A DNA stretch of 64,000 bases, taken from positions 1,027,635 to 1,091,634 of the forward strand of contig NW_022985164.1 of the NCBI RefSeq assembly GCF_010093535.1. The letters are read 5' to 3'. This DNA comes from Lindgomyces ingoldianus (lineage: Eukaryota; Ascomycota; Dothideomycetes; Pleosporales; Lindgomycetaceae). Every line of letters begins with the position of its first letter. Position 1 is the stretch's first letter. Position numbers and translations under genes: made by a program. Below the pieces are notes generated by a model that was not told where the DNA came from, did not search any database, and saw nothing but the letters and a program-made list of their open reading frames with translations. Positions 48,747 through 61,615 of this stretch are shown here, piece after piece.

Positions 48747-51700
48747 CGTAAAAGAAGTGAGGTTGACAAAAGGGAAAGGTGGGGAGAGTTTTGGAAGACT
48801 CACAGTGACTGGCAACATGACGCCCAAGACACACTAGCATCAAGCGACAGACGCTCCACCGTCCAGACTTCTCGAAGGAAACTTGAAGAAAACATATCCA
48901 TGCTCAACAGACACGTCTGTCTCTCTCTCAAGTACAGCCGGATATGATATGTTGTTCCTGCGTATGCCAACATGCTAGTGCGGAAGCATACAGCATGCTT
49001 CCTAACTCGACAGACAACGATGCTTGCTCAAGAGGAGGCTCTCTGCATGATAGCTTCTGACTACAAGACGTGCATGGTGCTTTGCAGAAATGCGGTGGGC
49101 CTTGAGTTGAGAAAGGAGATACAGATGATGAGCTTGCACGAGGGTTTGGAAGAACTTGCAGTTGACTTAAGACTTCCTGTCCCACTAGCCTAAAACTAAT
49201 GGAGTTTGGAATGACATCCATGCTCGATGCTTACTGGCTCCCGGCTCGTAACGGCGGAGACGGTTTGGCATTGCGTATCAATTTCCACCGCACATCAACT
49301 TCACTACGCCTGGAGTGCAAGTTCAGATGCGTGCAAACTCTCGAGTCTTCTACTATGCCCTTTATCGCATCGCATGGGGAGGCTTTGGATACCCTCTTTG
49401 CTCCTTGCAGAGCTGGTGTTGCTCATAGGGCTAACCGTGGATTGATTTATCCAGGCCAAGGGCTGGCTGACAGGCGAAATTCCCAACTCCAGCCCCCACC
49501 CTTTTCTCCCCACCACCGGCAACATGACGATGCCCACGTCCCGTAATTCGACAGCAGAGAAGTCCGACGAACCCTTTGGGATGCTGGGTGTACCTGCCGA
49601 TAGTTCTTTGGCTGCAGGAGTCGAGCAGGCCTTCCCCTAGTTCTTCGCCCCGCGAAGGTCAAGCTGTACCACATCGCCATGCAACGCCAACGAACCATCT
49701 TGACACGGTCTACACGATTATTGAGATCTTAAGCGCTTCTCCTTGTTCGACGACACCCTCGCGATAGAATAGCCGTGATGGAACACGTCTTGTCGCAGGA
49801 TATCGCTCTTCTGTTGCAGAATTAGGGCGACGCCACCTAGGCATGACCTCGTTGCCTGAGACGAGAGCGGCGACCGCAACTCGACATGTGCATGAGAGAG
49901 ACGCTCGCACAGAGGTGAGAGCGCGCGTAGTATCTCAAAGCGTCTCGCATGCTCATAGTTCGATGGTCATAGGGCATAATTGATTGTCTCCTCTTCGTCG
50001 CCGCACATATCGACCATCTCCCGTCCGTACATCGATCGAACTTCCGTATCCGGCGCATTTCTTCCCCTCGCCACTAGCAAGGTGTACTAAAAGGAGAAGG
50101 CGCAAGCGTCTGAGATCCATTCTCCTTTCCTCGTGTTACTCTTTGCATGCAGCAATGGCGGGCACCACATCTGTGGGGAAGGAGGGGCTTTCTGACATCC
50201 ATGCGACTCGCAATAAAGCCAATTTGAACGTATCTCATTATTATAAGACACGATGGGGGACCATTTATCGATGCCCTGGTCCGAAAGAGATCGTTCCTCG
50301 GCGTACGATGCTCCTTGTATCCTCTAGAAACAGGAACATTTCCGGGCATTGAATTCTGCAAGCTCGCCGGAAGCGGCTGTACTCCCGAGGAAGCATGAAG
50401 AACATACTAAAACACGGTGCTAGATACAATCTGGCATGTTTCTCAGTGGCATTCTTTTCAGCGGGCGTTATCAGTGCTCAATTCATGCGAGGCTATGCCC
50501 ACCTGTTGAATATAAATACTTCCACCTTCTTGTGATCCATCTTGGACCACGGAGAACAGTCGTCGGTTGGACTCAAAAGGCAATATTCACGGGCCAATTG
50601 GTTTGGGCGAATCTGGAGCATGACATCCCTGGACTTGAAAGGCCAGTGCCAGTATGTCGGATAGACGACCCTGAAACCAGAAGAATAATTGGGAAAGCTC
50701 TTCTCTTGGGGGAGGGCTTCGGCTTGTACAACACATCTGAGATTCATACCAGGCCGTGGTTAAGTGCTGAAGGCGGGTACGAAGACAGCCAAGGTTGAAA
50801 GAGCAAGGGAGTGAAACGACAATAAGGGATCCGATTGCCGTATCCATTGGAAAGTGTACGTCTATGAGGGTGTCCAACCGGATACCGCCCAGAGAACTTC
50901 GGATGATGAAGTCTACCTCATCTTCTACAAGATACCTGCTGTGAACTGTGGACGCACAAAACGCCTGATGGCATCTCATATACATTTCCCCACAATGGCC
51001 GCTACCCCAAGGCGCCTCTCGTTCAAGCTTGAGAAACAGCCATACCCGGTCCTTGGGCATGATATCAGCGTCCAGCTTGGACCCATCTCTTCATTGATTC
51101 CTCCAGGAATTGATTCGCCCTCTTGGAAGCGTTCAACAATCGATCCGAGATAGTCAACCCAGTTCTCGGAAAAGAGCCCATTGTCGAAAGTGGCATTGAC
51201 GATCCGGTCAGACATATCATGATGAGTCTCCCAAGGTTCAAAAGCCAGATTTCGAGGCTGTGTCAGCTTCCATACGTCGGTTTCATCAGTGTGACCACCA
51301 AATTGTGATCATGCCGAGTCCTAAGATCCAGAAACTCGACCGTGCCATTAGACCTCAATAGTCGTGACGGATCTTCGTTCCATGAGATTAGTGTTGGATG
51401 TTCCTCCAGACTGGAAGCTTGGGCTTTCACAAGTTGCAACAGCCATTGCTGACGGGCCTCGATTTCGATGCTTGGCTAGTAGATCGTCCACCACCAAGAC
51501 GAATCAGGAATAGATGACTCAGGACTCAAGGTCGGACTCTGGCCAGCTCTCACCCACTCCACACCCCAAGTGTATCTCATGGTACCAAATACTTTGTGTA
51601 AGATGCTGTTTTGTGCCCCAGTATTGCCACATTCACGAGGCTTCTGCTGTATTGGTGCAGGTCCTTAGGCATACCTCTCTCAGCCTTCATCCAGGACGAC

Positions 51701-54700
51701 TCCTTGGATTCTTTAAAGCCCTCTTAGATGCGTATGGAGATCTGTAAATGATCCATGGCTAGCTTATGAAACAACGACTCTTCCGTAGCCGCTTAGAACC
51801 AACCGCAGTTGGCTCTGTGCGAGGGGCACACCGATCGATTCCAGTTGTTTAGTCCCAAGAAAGATTTGCCGACAAGCTGCCCTTATACCCGCTGCAGTCA
51901 CGACCCTTTCCGCCCTTCTTCACAGCCCCCCTTTATCCGGTCTGGCTCTCGTACACGAGAGTGGTAAGTCGACTGGAGAGTTTGGCAGGGCGATACAGTC
52001 ATTAAAAACGGCCACTGGGATACGTAGAAGCCCTGGTTGCTTATTGTTCCGGGTCGTAGGAAAATAACAACGAGGATGTCGAGTACCACAGAGCTATTCC
52101 AAGGGATCAAGAGCCAGCGAAGAACCCCTACACTTGTGTGTACAATGTTGTCAACGAGCGGATCGCCTAACCTGCAAATCCTTATTTCACCCTTGGCCCT
52201 TGGGTGTCCTTGGGCCTCAACCTGGCCATTGTATTGTGTGTTCACACCAAAGGAGTGTCCACAAGCTGCGGTTTGCTTAACATGATACTCTCCTACTATG
52301 CCAGATACCCGCTTCACTCGTCTCTTCGATGTGGTTGCGGCTTACGCGGAACCCCTCCTTTGTGCCTGGTGACGCCAGGCGCCGATCGTATACCTAACCG
52401 ACTCCGTTGGTAAGGACCTGGAGTTCAAGAGCTCGAGATCGCAATATCTCGGGCATGCTGCAGTCGCACAATTGGATGGAATTGCCCGATAGATTCGATT
52501 GCCGTCCCTAGGAGTAATATTCTTTGTATTTATCTTCTTTCTCCGCCCTTCGAACTAGGGGCATGTCGAACTCGTCGCCCTCCTGTCGGCGGACCCTTAA
52601 TTATGCGGCGCGCCTTAATTCCCACAGAGCGCTTGCCTCAGATGGTGGCTAAGGTTTATGTCCCGCTGAGTCTGTTTGGTGGGGAAATGGAGCTCGTCGA
52701 ACGTGATGTCTGCCTATGCGCCAAGGCATACGGAGCCTTTAGGTCGCTGGGTCCACTTTTGCTCAGTGACCTTTATATACTGAACATTCTGGTGATCTCT
52801 GGAGGTGTCATAGGTCTTGAGAACCGACATTAATATCGAGTTGGGCGCTGCGCACCTACGTGAAAGGTGGCTGCGGCTTAGGCTAATCGGATGTTTCTTC
52901 TCCCTGGGAATAAGAACGGGTTTATCTGGTTATCTCATACTTCTACGCCTGGATACTTGGTCTTTTTGCAGAGGGCTGCTGTTGGGGGCGGGCAAGGAAG
53001 TGTCAAGTCGAGTTCGTTTCGCAAGTCGTTGTCCCTGCAGCTCCACTCCAGCAGGTTGAAACACAAGGACAGGGCGACCCATCCACTTCAGCTCTTTGTA
53101 TTGCCGACAAAGATTCCGCTGAAGCTGTTATGGTGCTGGAAAAGATGTTATGGGCCCGTCTTGGTGATCGGGGTGGCAGGTGTGGTGGAGGTCGTTCGTG
53201 GCCGCCCGCCAACGCCGCGACAACCAGTCAAAAATCGAGGTTACATGCAATATTCACGAAATCAGCTGGCCTAACAACACTGCAAGAGCATAATGGGGTC
53301 TAAAATTTTCACCTAACTACTGCATTTGCGGTACACAGTGCCGAGACCCTCCCTGAAACCCCTTGAGAGCTTGCAAGGCGTCCCGGTCCTGCCTACCGGT
53401 TTAGAGTCAAAAAGAAGCACGACATTTACCGGGATCGAACACAGCAATGAGAAAAAAACGCCAAAAAGGGAACCGGCGCAAGACATGGAATGTCTAGTCC
53501 GTAAACCCTCAAACACCACTAAACTACAATGCAAGACATAATAAAAGATGTTGACGTACCTGCTCAGTCCCGAAGGACGGAGTAACTCAAAGATATTATG
53601 TATATATAGACAACAAAAGTCGAGCCAAGAACTCAGTTTTAATTGCTGAGACAGTTGTCGGAATAAGGAACCTGGAGTTGATGCACGTGGGCCCCCTCCC
53701 TAGCCTCCCCTCGAGTCGGCTCTCCAGGGTGTCTTCACTCTGTACTGGCACTCCGCACTACTTCGATACCACTTGCAAGCACGCCATGCCTTGTAAGCCT
53801 GGTATCTTCTACCTCTATACCTCGAGGACTTAGTACCCGACACTGTGCATCTACATGTACCTCCCTGGTGGCCTTCCCTCTCCTGAACTCCCGAGAACGC
53901 GTGCAGCGTGCTCTTCTTAGCATCGTCCAGCTACATGGCTACCCAGGTATCTCTTCCCAGGGGCACTGAGGATGCTCTCGCCCCCTCTTACACGCTAAAG
54001 AACGCATGCTGCGGGCCGCTCTTAGCATCGCCCAGCTGCAGCGCTGCTTCCTTTCTCACAGCAACCCGGATGCCCTCTGCCCAAATGTCCGGTTGGACAT
54101 CTTGCATTCAAAGTAGCCGGGGCAGGCGGGGCGCTGGCGCACCTGTGGGACTCTATTGCAGCAGCGCCCATGCCTACAACATTCCACCTATTCGTGTGCC
54201 CATCGGTGGCAATTAGCATCCATAGCCAGGTACTATGACTCCGCGGTCCCTCTAGCCCATTAGAACAACTTGAGTTATCCAAGGCAACTAGCCACCAACC
54301 GTACACCCGCGACCTGAAGACGCCCTTGAATGATCTAGGGTGCTCCAAGTCACAGCACAATGCACTCCCACCACAACTGACTGTGTTGTTCGAGTTGTAC
54401 TCAGTTGGATAATTATCTGTCTAACTGAATGTACCCAGACATGTCTTACAACTTAGGAAAGCACCTTAGGCAACTCCTTTTGGTGCATTTGTCCTTGCAC
54501 TAACGACTAGGGATCGAGTCAGGCGCATCCACCATTCTATATCCCAATACACCCCGATTTTCGGGCCTGCAAAGCATCTCCATCGTTCATGTGTTTAATT
54601 GTGATCAGATGAGGTCGAGGCAAAGCATCGCCAAGCAGCCTCTAGTGATCCACAAAGGAGTTTGGCGGCAGACGCACAGTGGGCGCATTGTGGACTTAGC

Positions 54701-54938
54701 GAACCTGGCCAGGCCGGGGGATCTTGGAAGGATCACCTGGTAGCTCAAGCCGCATGCCGTCATGCCTCGCATCACAGTCTCTAGTTTGTTCACGCGGCGC
54801 ACCCAACACTCGCCGCGCCCATTCTTGTTCCTTGATTTCCTGCCTCGTGTCCCGTTGATAAGTCTCGCCTTTAACCCTGTCCCTCCCTTCTTACTCCACT
54901 TTTGACCTTCTCTCAATCCAACCCCACCCTCAGCCACC
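48747..54938. other. Gene desert with degraded coding traces
   Basis: About 6.2 kb without an intact gene. Many frames of 60-157 codons exist, densest around 49200-51300 and 51900-53300, but all are interrupted and none shows a recognisable domain. Stretches on the minus strand around 50590-51480 keep protein-like composition across several frames and may be an old decayed gene. A tRNA-like relic lies at 53420-53535. The last part (about 54600-54938) is the promoter of the K+ channel gene and is pyrimidine-rich just before the ATG. Confidence 0.5.
53420..53535 (-). other. tRNA-like relic (A-box and B-box resemblance)
   Basis: On the minus strand the sequence opens GCATTGTAGTTTAGTGG, like the 5' end and A box of a tRNA, and about 90 bases later has TGTTCGATCCCGG, like a B box. 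The T-arm and acceptor stems do not pair, so it is not a working tRNA gene as written. It may be a decayed tRNA or tRNA-derived short element. Confidence 0.25.
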
Positions 54939-57153
54939 ATGAATGACCCCGGACTCGACGGGCCGGCGCAGGAGGCTGCCCAAGATGTCGAGCATAATAT
55001 CTACGAGGAAGATCGCGAAAAGGCAAGGAAAGAGGAACAGGACTTCCTGGATCCAAGTTAAGCCAAGCTTGCGATCTGCCCCCCAATGCCTTTCATCTAA
55101 CAATACTTAGTCGCTGGTGGTTTGCCTCTACCGCATGTCCGCTTATCGCAGGCACGTTCGGTCCAATGGCGAATGCATTCTCTATTTGTGCACTGGTAGA
55201 GAATTGGAGGGTGTACATACCTCCGGGGCTGGACGAAGGGCATGGCAACGCCATTGAAGACCCGAAATGGTAACACGGCTCTGATCTCCCCAGCGGGGCT
55301 TACCCTTCAAAATATTAACACTATCCCGCAGGCTGATCGCTATTAATTCCATATCCCTCGCGTTCGCCATAATTGCCAACATTGCTCTTCTCCTGAATAT
55401 GGCCCAGCGGCTGTCATTCGCGATCGCACAGCCCATCACCATTGTTGGCTGGTTCATATCCTCGGCCCTCCTTATCGTCCTCGTGGCCCTAGCTTCATCA
55501 TCCATCTTCCGCATACCGCCCATGCAAGAACATGCCTTGACCCAAGCCTTTTATTATGGGATTATTGCGGCTGGCCTATATTGCATCATTGCCTCGTTGA
55601 TGGTTGTAACCGTGGTTGGTGCATACAGGGGTCATTACCCCAAGGAATTCCGGCTTACTCCAAGCCAAAGAACCTTGATGTTGCAGACGATTAGCTTCAT
55701 GGTCTATCTCCTTTTAGGGGCTTTAGTCTACTCAGCCATCGAGGGCTGGGAGTTCCTCGATGCCGTGTTTTGGGCGAACTTTACTTTGCTGACAATTGGC
55801 ATTGGAGGTGAATTCGTCCCCAAGACTCATACCGGCCGTTCTTTACTATTTCCTTACGCAATCGGCGGGATAGTGATGATCGGTTTAGTCATCGGCTCTA
55901 TTCGATCGCTGGTCCTCGAAAGAGGGAAAGCAAAAATGTCTGCCAGATTCATGGAGACCAAGAGACAAAAGGTTCTCTCATCCCTGGATTCAGAGGAACG
56001 CACAATTCGCTTAGGGTGGTTTGAGAAGATCAATTTTTCTGAGAAGGGACTCTCTGAATCCCAAAGGAGAGAGCAAGAATTCAGGGTCATGAGACGGGTT
56101 CAAGAGAAAGCGGAAAGGAATAGGAGATACTATGCTCTGGCCATTTCTTCCACGGCAGCCCTTCTACTGTGGTTCATTGGAGCCCTTGTATTCATGCATT
56201 CCGAGAAACCACAGGGCTGGAGTTATTTCGTATCTCTATATTTTGCGTACACGTCTCTCATAACCATCGGCTACGGCGACTACACCCCCGCAAGTAATTC
56301 TGGAAAAGTATTCTTTGTATTCTGGTCTCTACTCGCTGTCCCGACCCTGACAATCCTCATCAGCAACATGGGCGATACGGTCATCAAAGCCTTCAGAGAT
56401 CTGACTATCTGGGTTGGGTCTTTGACTGTACTTCCTGACGAAAATGATCTCTATACTACGATTAAAATTGGGATTCAGAGAGTGCGGGTTGGGAAGTTGT
56501 ACAAGGGCAAAGACAAGTCGGAGTCCACCCCTGACGCCGTTAGCCAAAGTATTCTTGATCGATTGGCTGAACATATCGAAGGGCAAGAGCTTGGAGAAGC
56601 AGTAGAAGCTGGTGAGCACGGTGATGCACTGGAGCGAGATATTCATTTCTACCATTTTGTTTTGGCTACGGAGATCCGCCAGCTCATGAAGGATGTTGAT
56701 GCTTCACCGCCCAAACAGTATACGTATCAGGAATGGTCATACTATCTCCGACTGATCGGCCAAGATGAAGGCGACGCTTCTCGTCATAGAAAACCTAGGA
56801 TTCAGCATGACAGCAACAAACACCAATCCCCAGATCTTGGGGTCGCAGGCAGCGAAGACGAGAATGGAGATGCGTATACCTGGAGCTGGCTTGGCATTCG
56901 GAGTCCCTTGATGGGCAATAAAAATGAGGCACAGTGGCTGCTGCAAAGATTAACTGTCGTGCTTGAACGCGAGATGCGGGAAATGAGGTCGTCTGACATG
57001 AGGCTAAGAAAAGAGCCTCCGCCTATTTCAATGGAAGAGCTGAGGAAGAACCCTTCGAATTCTGGGTCTGGGTCAGATCTAGGGCAGCTGTTGGAGAAGG
57101 GGCTTGGTCCGGCAGAGGTCCGGAGAAGACAACAAAACGACCGCTTAAGCTAG
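54939..57153 (+). CDS. tok1: Outward-rectifying two-pore potassium channel, TOK1 family
   Basis: Exons 54939-55057, 55111-55269 and 55332-57153 give 699 residues. After an acidic N-terminus (EEDREKARKEEQDFLDP) come about eight membrane helices. There are two pore loops with selectivity filters TIGIGG (about residues 247-252) and TIGYGD (about 404-409), followed by a long charged cytosolic C-terminus. Eight helices with two pores is unique to fungal TOK channels, which release K+ from the cell on depolarisation at the plasma membrane. The second junction (TG|GTAACA..CGCAG) is normal. The first is not: the obvious GT donor (AA|GTTAAG) and TAG acceptor, which has a good TCTAAC box, are one base out of phase. 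The conserved join DPS-RWWFAST requires a TT..AG or GT..TA intron, or an indel in the sequence. The rest of the gene is intact. Confidence 0.85.
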
Positions 57154-57983
57154 TGAAAGGGCGAGTGTCCTTGAATCAGGTACCCAACCAATAACAGCGA
57201 CAACCACCACGACGCTGTCTCAACACCTTCCTCACATCCCCTTTCCGCATCTCTTGTCGACCTGAGGAAGCGTCTACTTTGTATCACTAGCTGCTCCCAC
57301 TCTTCTTATTCGACGCATTTCATCTTTAATCTACTCGAGATTCTCGCGTAGCAATCATTCTGCGAAGATATCAACCGTTTAACCCTTCACATCCGTTCGT
57401 CGCTTCTCTCGCACGCATATCATACCCATTTTTCGAGGCAAAAAGGCACATTCACCTATACCTGGCATGTTTCCATTTCCCCACTACGGAAGGTGACAAC
57501 ACTGCGTTTGCCTCTTCACCATCATCCCTTACTTAGGCCATCCAGAGCCCCGATTTTAGACTCCGCGTACCCGCTCTCCTGAAGAGCCTTTTCCTTTTTT
57601 ATTCCCTCCAGCAAAGCAGATGTTATCTCCTACAGTCTTGTGCGACTTCACAGATCGTAAATACAACACGAAAAAAGAAGTCGGTGGCTTATTTCTCCCG
57701 AGCTTATTCGACACTACCTCCAATTTCAATTACTATCACAACCAATACGGCAAATCTAACAAGCCTATTAATGTGATAGTCGGGTTTAGGGCAGAATTCA
57801 ACGTGCAATACTACAAGTATCATCATTCCTCACACCCCTCCTCCGCTCTTGAGGACCTCAAAACCCCAAGCCCACCGCCACACAGAGTCGCCCACCAGGT
57901 CACAGAGCCGTGTTTTTTTACCATAGTGCGGCAACAACTCGATCGAATCCTTCCCAAACATCTCCTGCTGCTTCCGCAACACC
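57154..57983. other. Spacer and probable long 5' leader
   Basis: 830 bp between the stop of the channel gene and the next ATG. It is pyrimidine-rich. An ATG-initiated frame (57620-57991, 123 codons) overlaps the next gene's start in another frame and might act as an upstream ORF; it has no recognisable features. Confidence 0.5.
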
Positions 57984-58592
57984 ATGGCTAATTCTCCCCT
58001 CCCAATCTCCAACCAGCCGGCTTTCAACCAAGAATCAGACCCAATCACACCAAAATGGTCACCTATCGCTGCAGCCATCATCTCCACAGTAATACTCTTA
58101 ACCGTAATTGCCTTTTGCAGTCTATGTGGAAAGCATAAGAAAGGCGGCGTCTTCGGAGACCTCGACTACAAACCCAACGACATTGAATCACAACCCAGAG
58201 ACGTTACCCAAGAGATGAACACGATTGCTGCAAAACACCGCACAGTCATCCCTCCACCCCTATTGTCTACTTACACCACCACATACAACTCCCACGACCC
58301 CTTCTTCGGAAGCCTCATGCCGTCCAACATCGAAGACCGCCTGCCTACCCCCGCCCCCACCCATGTCCCAAGAGTGACCCTAATCTCCCGTCCCTCGCCG
58401 CCGGCTCCCCCCCACGAGCCCTCTTTGCACTCGCTGTTTGTGCCGGCACCGCGCACTGAGGTCAGCTGGGATGAGGGGATAAGACCTGGCGCTCGGAGGC
58501 TGGATTTAGGGCCTCAATATGAGCCCAGCTTCATCGTACCGAGTATCCAGGACACGTCGATCCCGGAGGATGGTTGGAGTGAGTATAATTAG
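57984..58592 (+). CDS. Single-pass membrane protein of unknown function
   Basis: An intronless 202-residue protein starting at ATG 57984 (ACCATGGC, a strong context). Residues about 27-48 are a single hydrophobic helix (IAAAIISTVILLTVIAFCSL) followed by CGKHKKGG, so the N-terminus is probably outside and the remaining 150 residues cytosolic. The cytosolic part is Pro/Ser-rich with PTPAPTHVPRVTLISRPSPP and a Trp-containing end (SWDEG; PEDGWSEYN). There is no cleavable signal. Proteins of this shape are common in filamentous ascomycetes, but I do not recognise the family. Confidence 0.65.
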   Translation: MANSPLPISNQPAFNQESDPITPKWSPIAAAIISTVILLTVIAFCSLCGKHKKGGVFGDLDYKPNDIESQPRDVTQEMNTIAAKHRTVIPPPLLSTYTTTYNSHDPFFGSLMPSNIEDRLPTPAPTHVPRVTLISRPSPPAPPHEPSLHSLFVPAPRTEVSWDEGIRPGARRLDLGPQYEPSFIVPSIQDTSIPEDGWSEYN

Positions 58593-59554
58593 AGATGCAG
58601 GAGCTGGGGTTGGAGTGTAGGATTAGAGGTGTTATTTTAGATATCTGGAATGGAGCGTATATTTTGTGCGTCAGAGTCCAGCGATGACCCCTATGAATTA
58701 TGACTAGGGTTGGTTTCCGTTTAGCTGCGCATTTTGGAATACAAAGGAGGTTGGTGAGAGCTGATGTACGTGCACGACCCGTTGTGATCCATCACGCTCC
58801 CTTGGGATTTCTAGTAAATAGTTCCCAAGATGCCCGCCTTATTCCATGGTGCTTCCAGCCTGTATCACATGACTGGAGGAGATTACGTCGTTAAGCCGAG
58901 GAATTCTCCGATACTTCTCCTCCTGCATCCATCTTCACCTTTCGCTCTCCCACTCTTGCAACGCGCCCTAGACACGGATATCAGCACCGCGTTAGAGTAG
59001 GTCATTATTCGCGCTCTAACCCGAATCCACATCTGTCTCGAACGTCTTGGTAGTCGTTACCCTATCAAGGTTAGGGGATTTGTTATCGCTAGGAAGAGCT
59101 CTTCGCTCATCCCAAACCTCCAACTTTGCATCCGCTTCTCTACGAATTTATTGTGCCAATCTTCCTCATTCCTACTGCCATAGTTCGAGTTCGCGGTTTT
59201 CTTCAAGACGTCTAGGGGTTCTGGGGTCGAAGAACTTCAAAGCTCATTATCAGTCCAATACGCCAAATACGTATCCACCGTCTATGTCAGGCCCTGGAAC
59301 CCCTATTGACAGGCAAGAGACATCATAGAGATAAGTTTACACCGAACAGGCATTGAAGAATTTCTGCTGGTATTCTGATGATCATGCACATTGAAGGAGT
59401 TGGAAACCTTCCACCTCTGTCATCTCTACACCTAATTTACTTCTCTAATGGTCTCGGGAAGCTGTCGTTTCCCACCATTGCGCATGGGGTCGAATACCAA
59501 ATAGTGGCGCCATGATCAGGTTGCGAGAATCGGATATTCATTGCCCAGAAGTCA
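58593..59554. other. Intergenic, no gene seen
   Basis: About 0.96 kb between the small membrane-protein gene and the transporter relic. Only short frames are present. Confidence 0.5.
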
Positions 59555-59629
59555 TTGAAAATGGCAGATTCAATAGGTCACTTCCTGACCCAAGTATGGC
59601 CTCTCCATATTCTTGCCTGTGCATTTTTT

Positions 59630-60330
59630 GATAGCACAGGCGCTAGATGTGGACTTGTTCTTAGGTTTAGATTAGCGTTCACCGCGGGCATGTATTGTAA
59701 ACAAGTGTGCTCTTCTACACAGGCATATATACGCACTCCTAACTATTTCCAGGACTCTGAAATGTTCACGACAGTGAAGCTCTCCATCCACACTGGACTT
59801 GTTGCCTCAGCTGTTGCATCCTCCTGGACCATCGCAGCAACACTACTGACCTTGACCACCTGGACGTATCTTTACGGTATTTCCGGAGCTTACTTCTATG
59901 ATTCAGGCCCAACGGTGCAGATCTTCGTGTTTGCGATTGCACCAATCGAGCAAGAGCGCCGGGTGCGCATACATTCCTCGAAGTCGCGAAGATCAGATAT
60001 GGAACCACCGTGCATTTAGTATTCATTCTCTATTCGATGGTCTATGCGATTATCAATTGTGTGAATATCTTAGTTGATTGGAGCGCAGTCTTCGCAGCTT
60101 TGACAGGAATGAATGTTATCGCTGGGATATGGCTCTTACCCATCAAGGTGGTCATATATATCTTGGCGGATGGTATCAAAGCCTCAATTCTCATGGGTTG
60201 TAGATGAGGGGTTTAAATGCAGCTCCTAGGAGAGTAAATGCTAACAAATCCTAGCCATACCATCATAGTCGAGGGAACAGTGGTAGTCGGCAGTTTCCAC
60301 TCAAAAAAAAAATCAGAGGAAGGGCAGAGG
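59630..60330 (+). pseudogene. Truncated, frameshifted urea/sodium:solute symporter (DUR3-like)
   Basis: Frame 1 reads GLVLRFRLAFTAGM, then SEMFTTVKLSIHTGLVASAV and SWTIAATLLTLTTWTYLYGI, then SGAYFY, PTVQIFVFAI and EQERR. These match the first helices of DUR3-type urea permeases, where SEMF..AGRSVKSGLVA and SWTWAATLL..T are conserved. At about 59955-59970 the frame is lost and coding resumes in another frame as HTFLEVAKIRYGTTVHLVFI, then YAIINCVNILV, TGMNVIAGIWLLPI and GIKASIL. A stop follows at about 60205. A possible intron then leads to HTIIV, beyond which similarity ends. Roughly 200 of the usual 650-700 residues remain. Several conserved residues have changed (for example the Gly of GFG to Arg). 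It is a decayed gene, not an expressed transporter. Confidence 0.75.
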
Positions 60331-60744
60331 ATCCGTGTTAGTATCTATATTTTCCTTGACGAGATCCTTAGGATCGTTTTGTTAGTGTGAAATGTGATAT
60401 CCGCCTCAAATATTCCGAACTTGGTACGGCTACATTTTCTCTGGGGAAATGGTTGGATGGAACTATAGATTCGTTGAGGCAATTCCCAGAAAAACGAGCT
60501 CTGAGTATGTGTGCGCCTAAGCTGCTAACACTAATTATTATCACACTGCCTTATTGAAATTCAGACTCGCCTTCGACATGTAAAATTATCTCCTGTTTCG
60601 TGAACTGCGCATTTCTTTGCGTAAGTATTCATGTTCCCTCAAACGATCCAAGTATCCACCTATCTGAATATCTTTTGAACATTTTTCCATTCTTCGGCTT
60701 TTGACCCCCCGGCCTGGACACAAGCTTGGAAGAACTTGTGTAAC

Positions 60745-61615
60745 ATGCGGCTCCAAATATTCACATCCCTTGCCGTCCATTTTGAACAATCCAATCCAGA
60801 TCGGGGTTTACCTGGTTCATCAGGATTACCTAAGACTCTGGAATTGGGCAGATAAGAGGGAATACCAATCCTTGGCATGGGAGAAGGAAGGTCAAGATAC
60901 TTCCATAAAGAGAAATGAAGAGAGAGATAAGACAGCGGAAGAAATCGATCGGAAATTGCAAAGGTCGGACTTGGACGACGAAAAGAGGAATTGGTTAAGG
61001 GGAGCACGACAAATCGAAAAGGAGCTAGAGGACGTATGGACACTGTACTTAGCCCCTTCCCAATCGGAGTTATCGAATCGAAGTTCGAAATCTCTTCTGA
61101 CCAACCTCAACATCAAGCTACATGCTATTCCTGGAAATGCTTCCCGCCCCGATACGTATGCGAACGGGATAAAATGTCAAACAAAGCGGGACATATGGCT
61201 TTGCCTGGATCGGCGAAGCGAAGAGGACTGGAATCGCGTAAGAGATGAGTGTCTGCATAATGAAGGTGTCGATTGTCAGATGATGGATGGCTTGGGAACT
61301 TTTCGAGTGGACGTCAAATTAAGAAGATTAGACGAAGACAAAGAGACACGGGACGAAAGAAAAGAGACATTTTTCTTCAAGAAGTTGATATTTCCGAGCA
61401 TAAGCGTACTCATAGGGGGAAAACAAAAGAAGTCGGAGAAAGGAGTTGAGTTGTGGGACCGACAGATTGGTACAGCCCTCAAAACACATCAGCTATCAAC
61501 AACAGCGATGCCGATGGGGAGGTTGGAGAAGAGATGTGGGAAATTTTTTGCCCGATGGCACAGAATGACAAGACAGCATTTCATTATGCAAAAGCTACAT
61601 TGGAAAAGGCAGTGA
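60745..61615 (+). CDS. Uncharacterised highly charged protein (tentative model)
   Basis: A frame open for 316 codons (60668-61615) is far longer than neighbouring chance frames. It encodes a charged, helix-rich protein (EERDKTAEEIDRKLQRSDLD; ARQIEKELEDVWTLYL; RRSEEDWNRVRDECLHNEGV). It has no early ATG. One workable model starts at ATG 60745 in another frame (MRLQIFTSLAVHFEQSNPDR). It then splices a 46-bp intron (60806-60851, GTTTAC..GGCAG) into the long frame with no stop, giving about 274 residues. I recognise no domain. Alternatives are an upstream exon I have not found, or a fragment of a decayed gene, which the adjacent transporter relic makes plausible. Confidence 0.4.

Noticed and set aside
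50436..51480. Possible HET-domain or other multi-exon gene
   Set aside because: Protein-like stretches occur in several frames, but no domain motif or consistent set of splice joins could be found. Left as degraded coding traces.
57620..57991. 123-codon plus-strand ORF as a separate gene
   Set aside because: It overlaps the ATG of the next, better-supported gene in another frame and has no features; more likely a 5' leader or upstream ORF.
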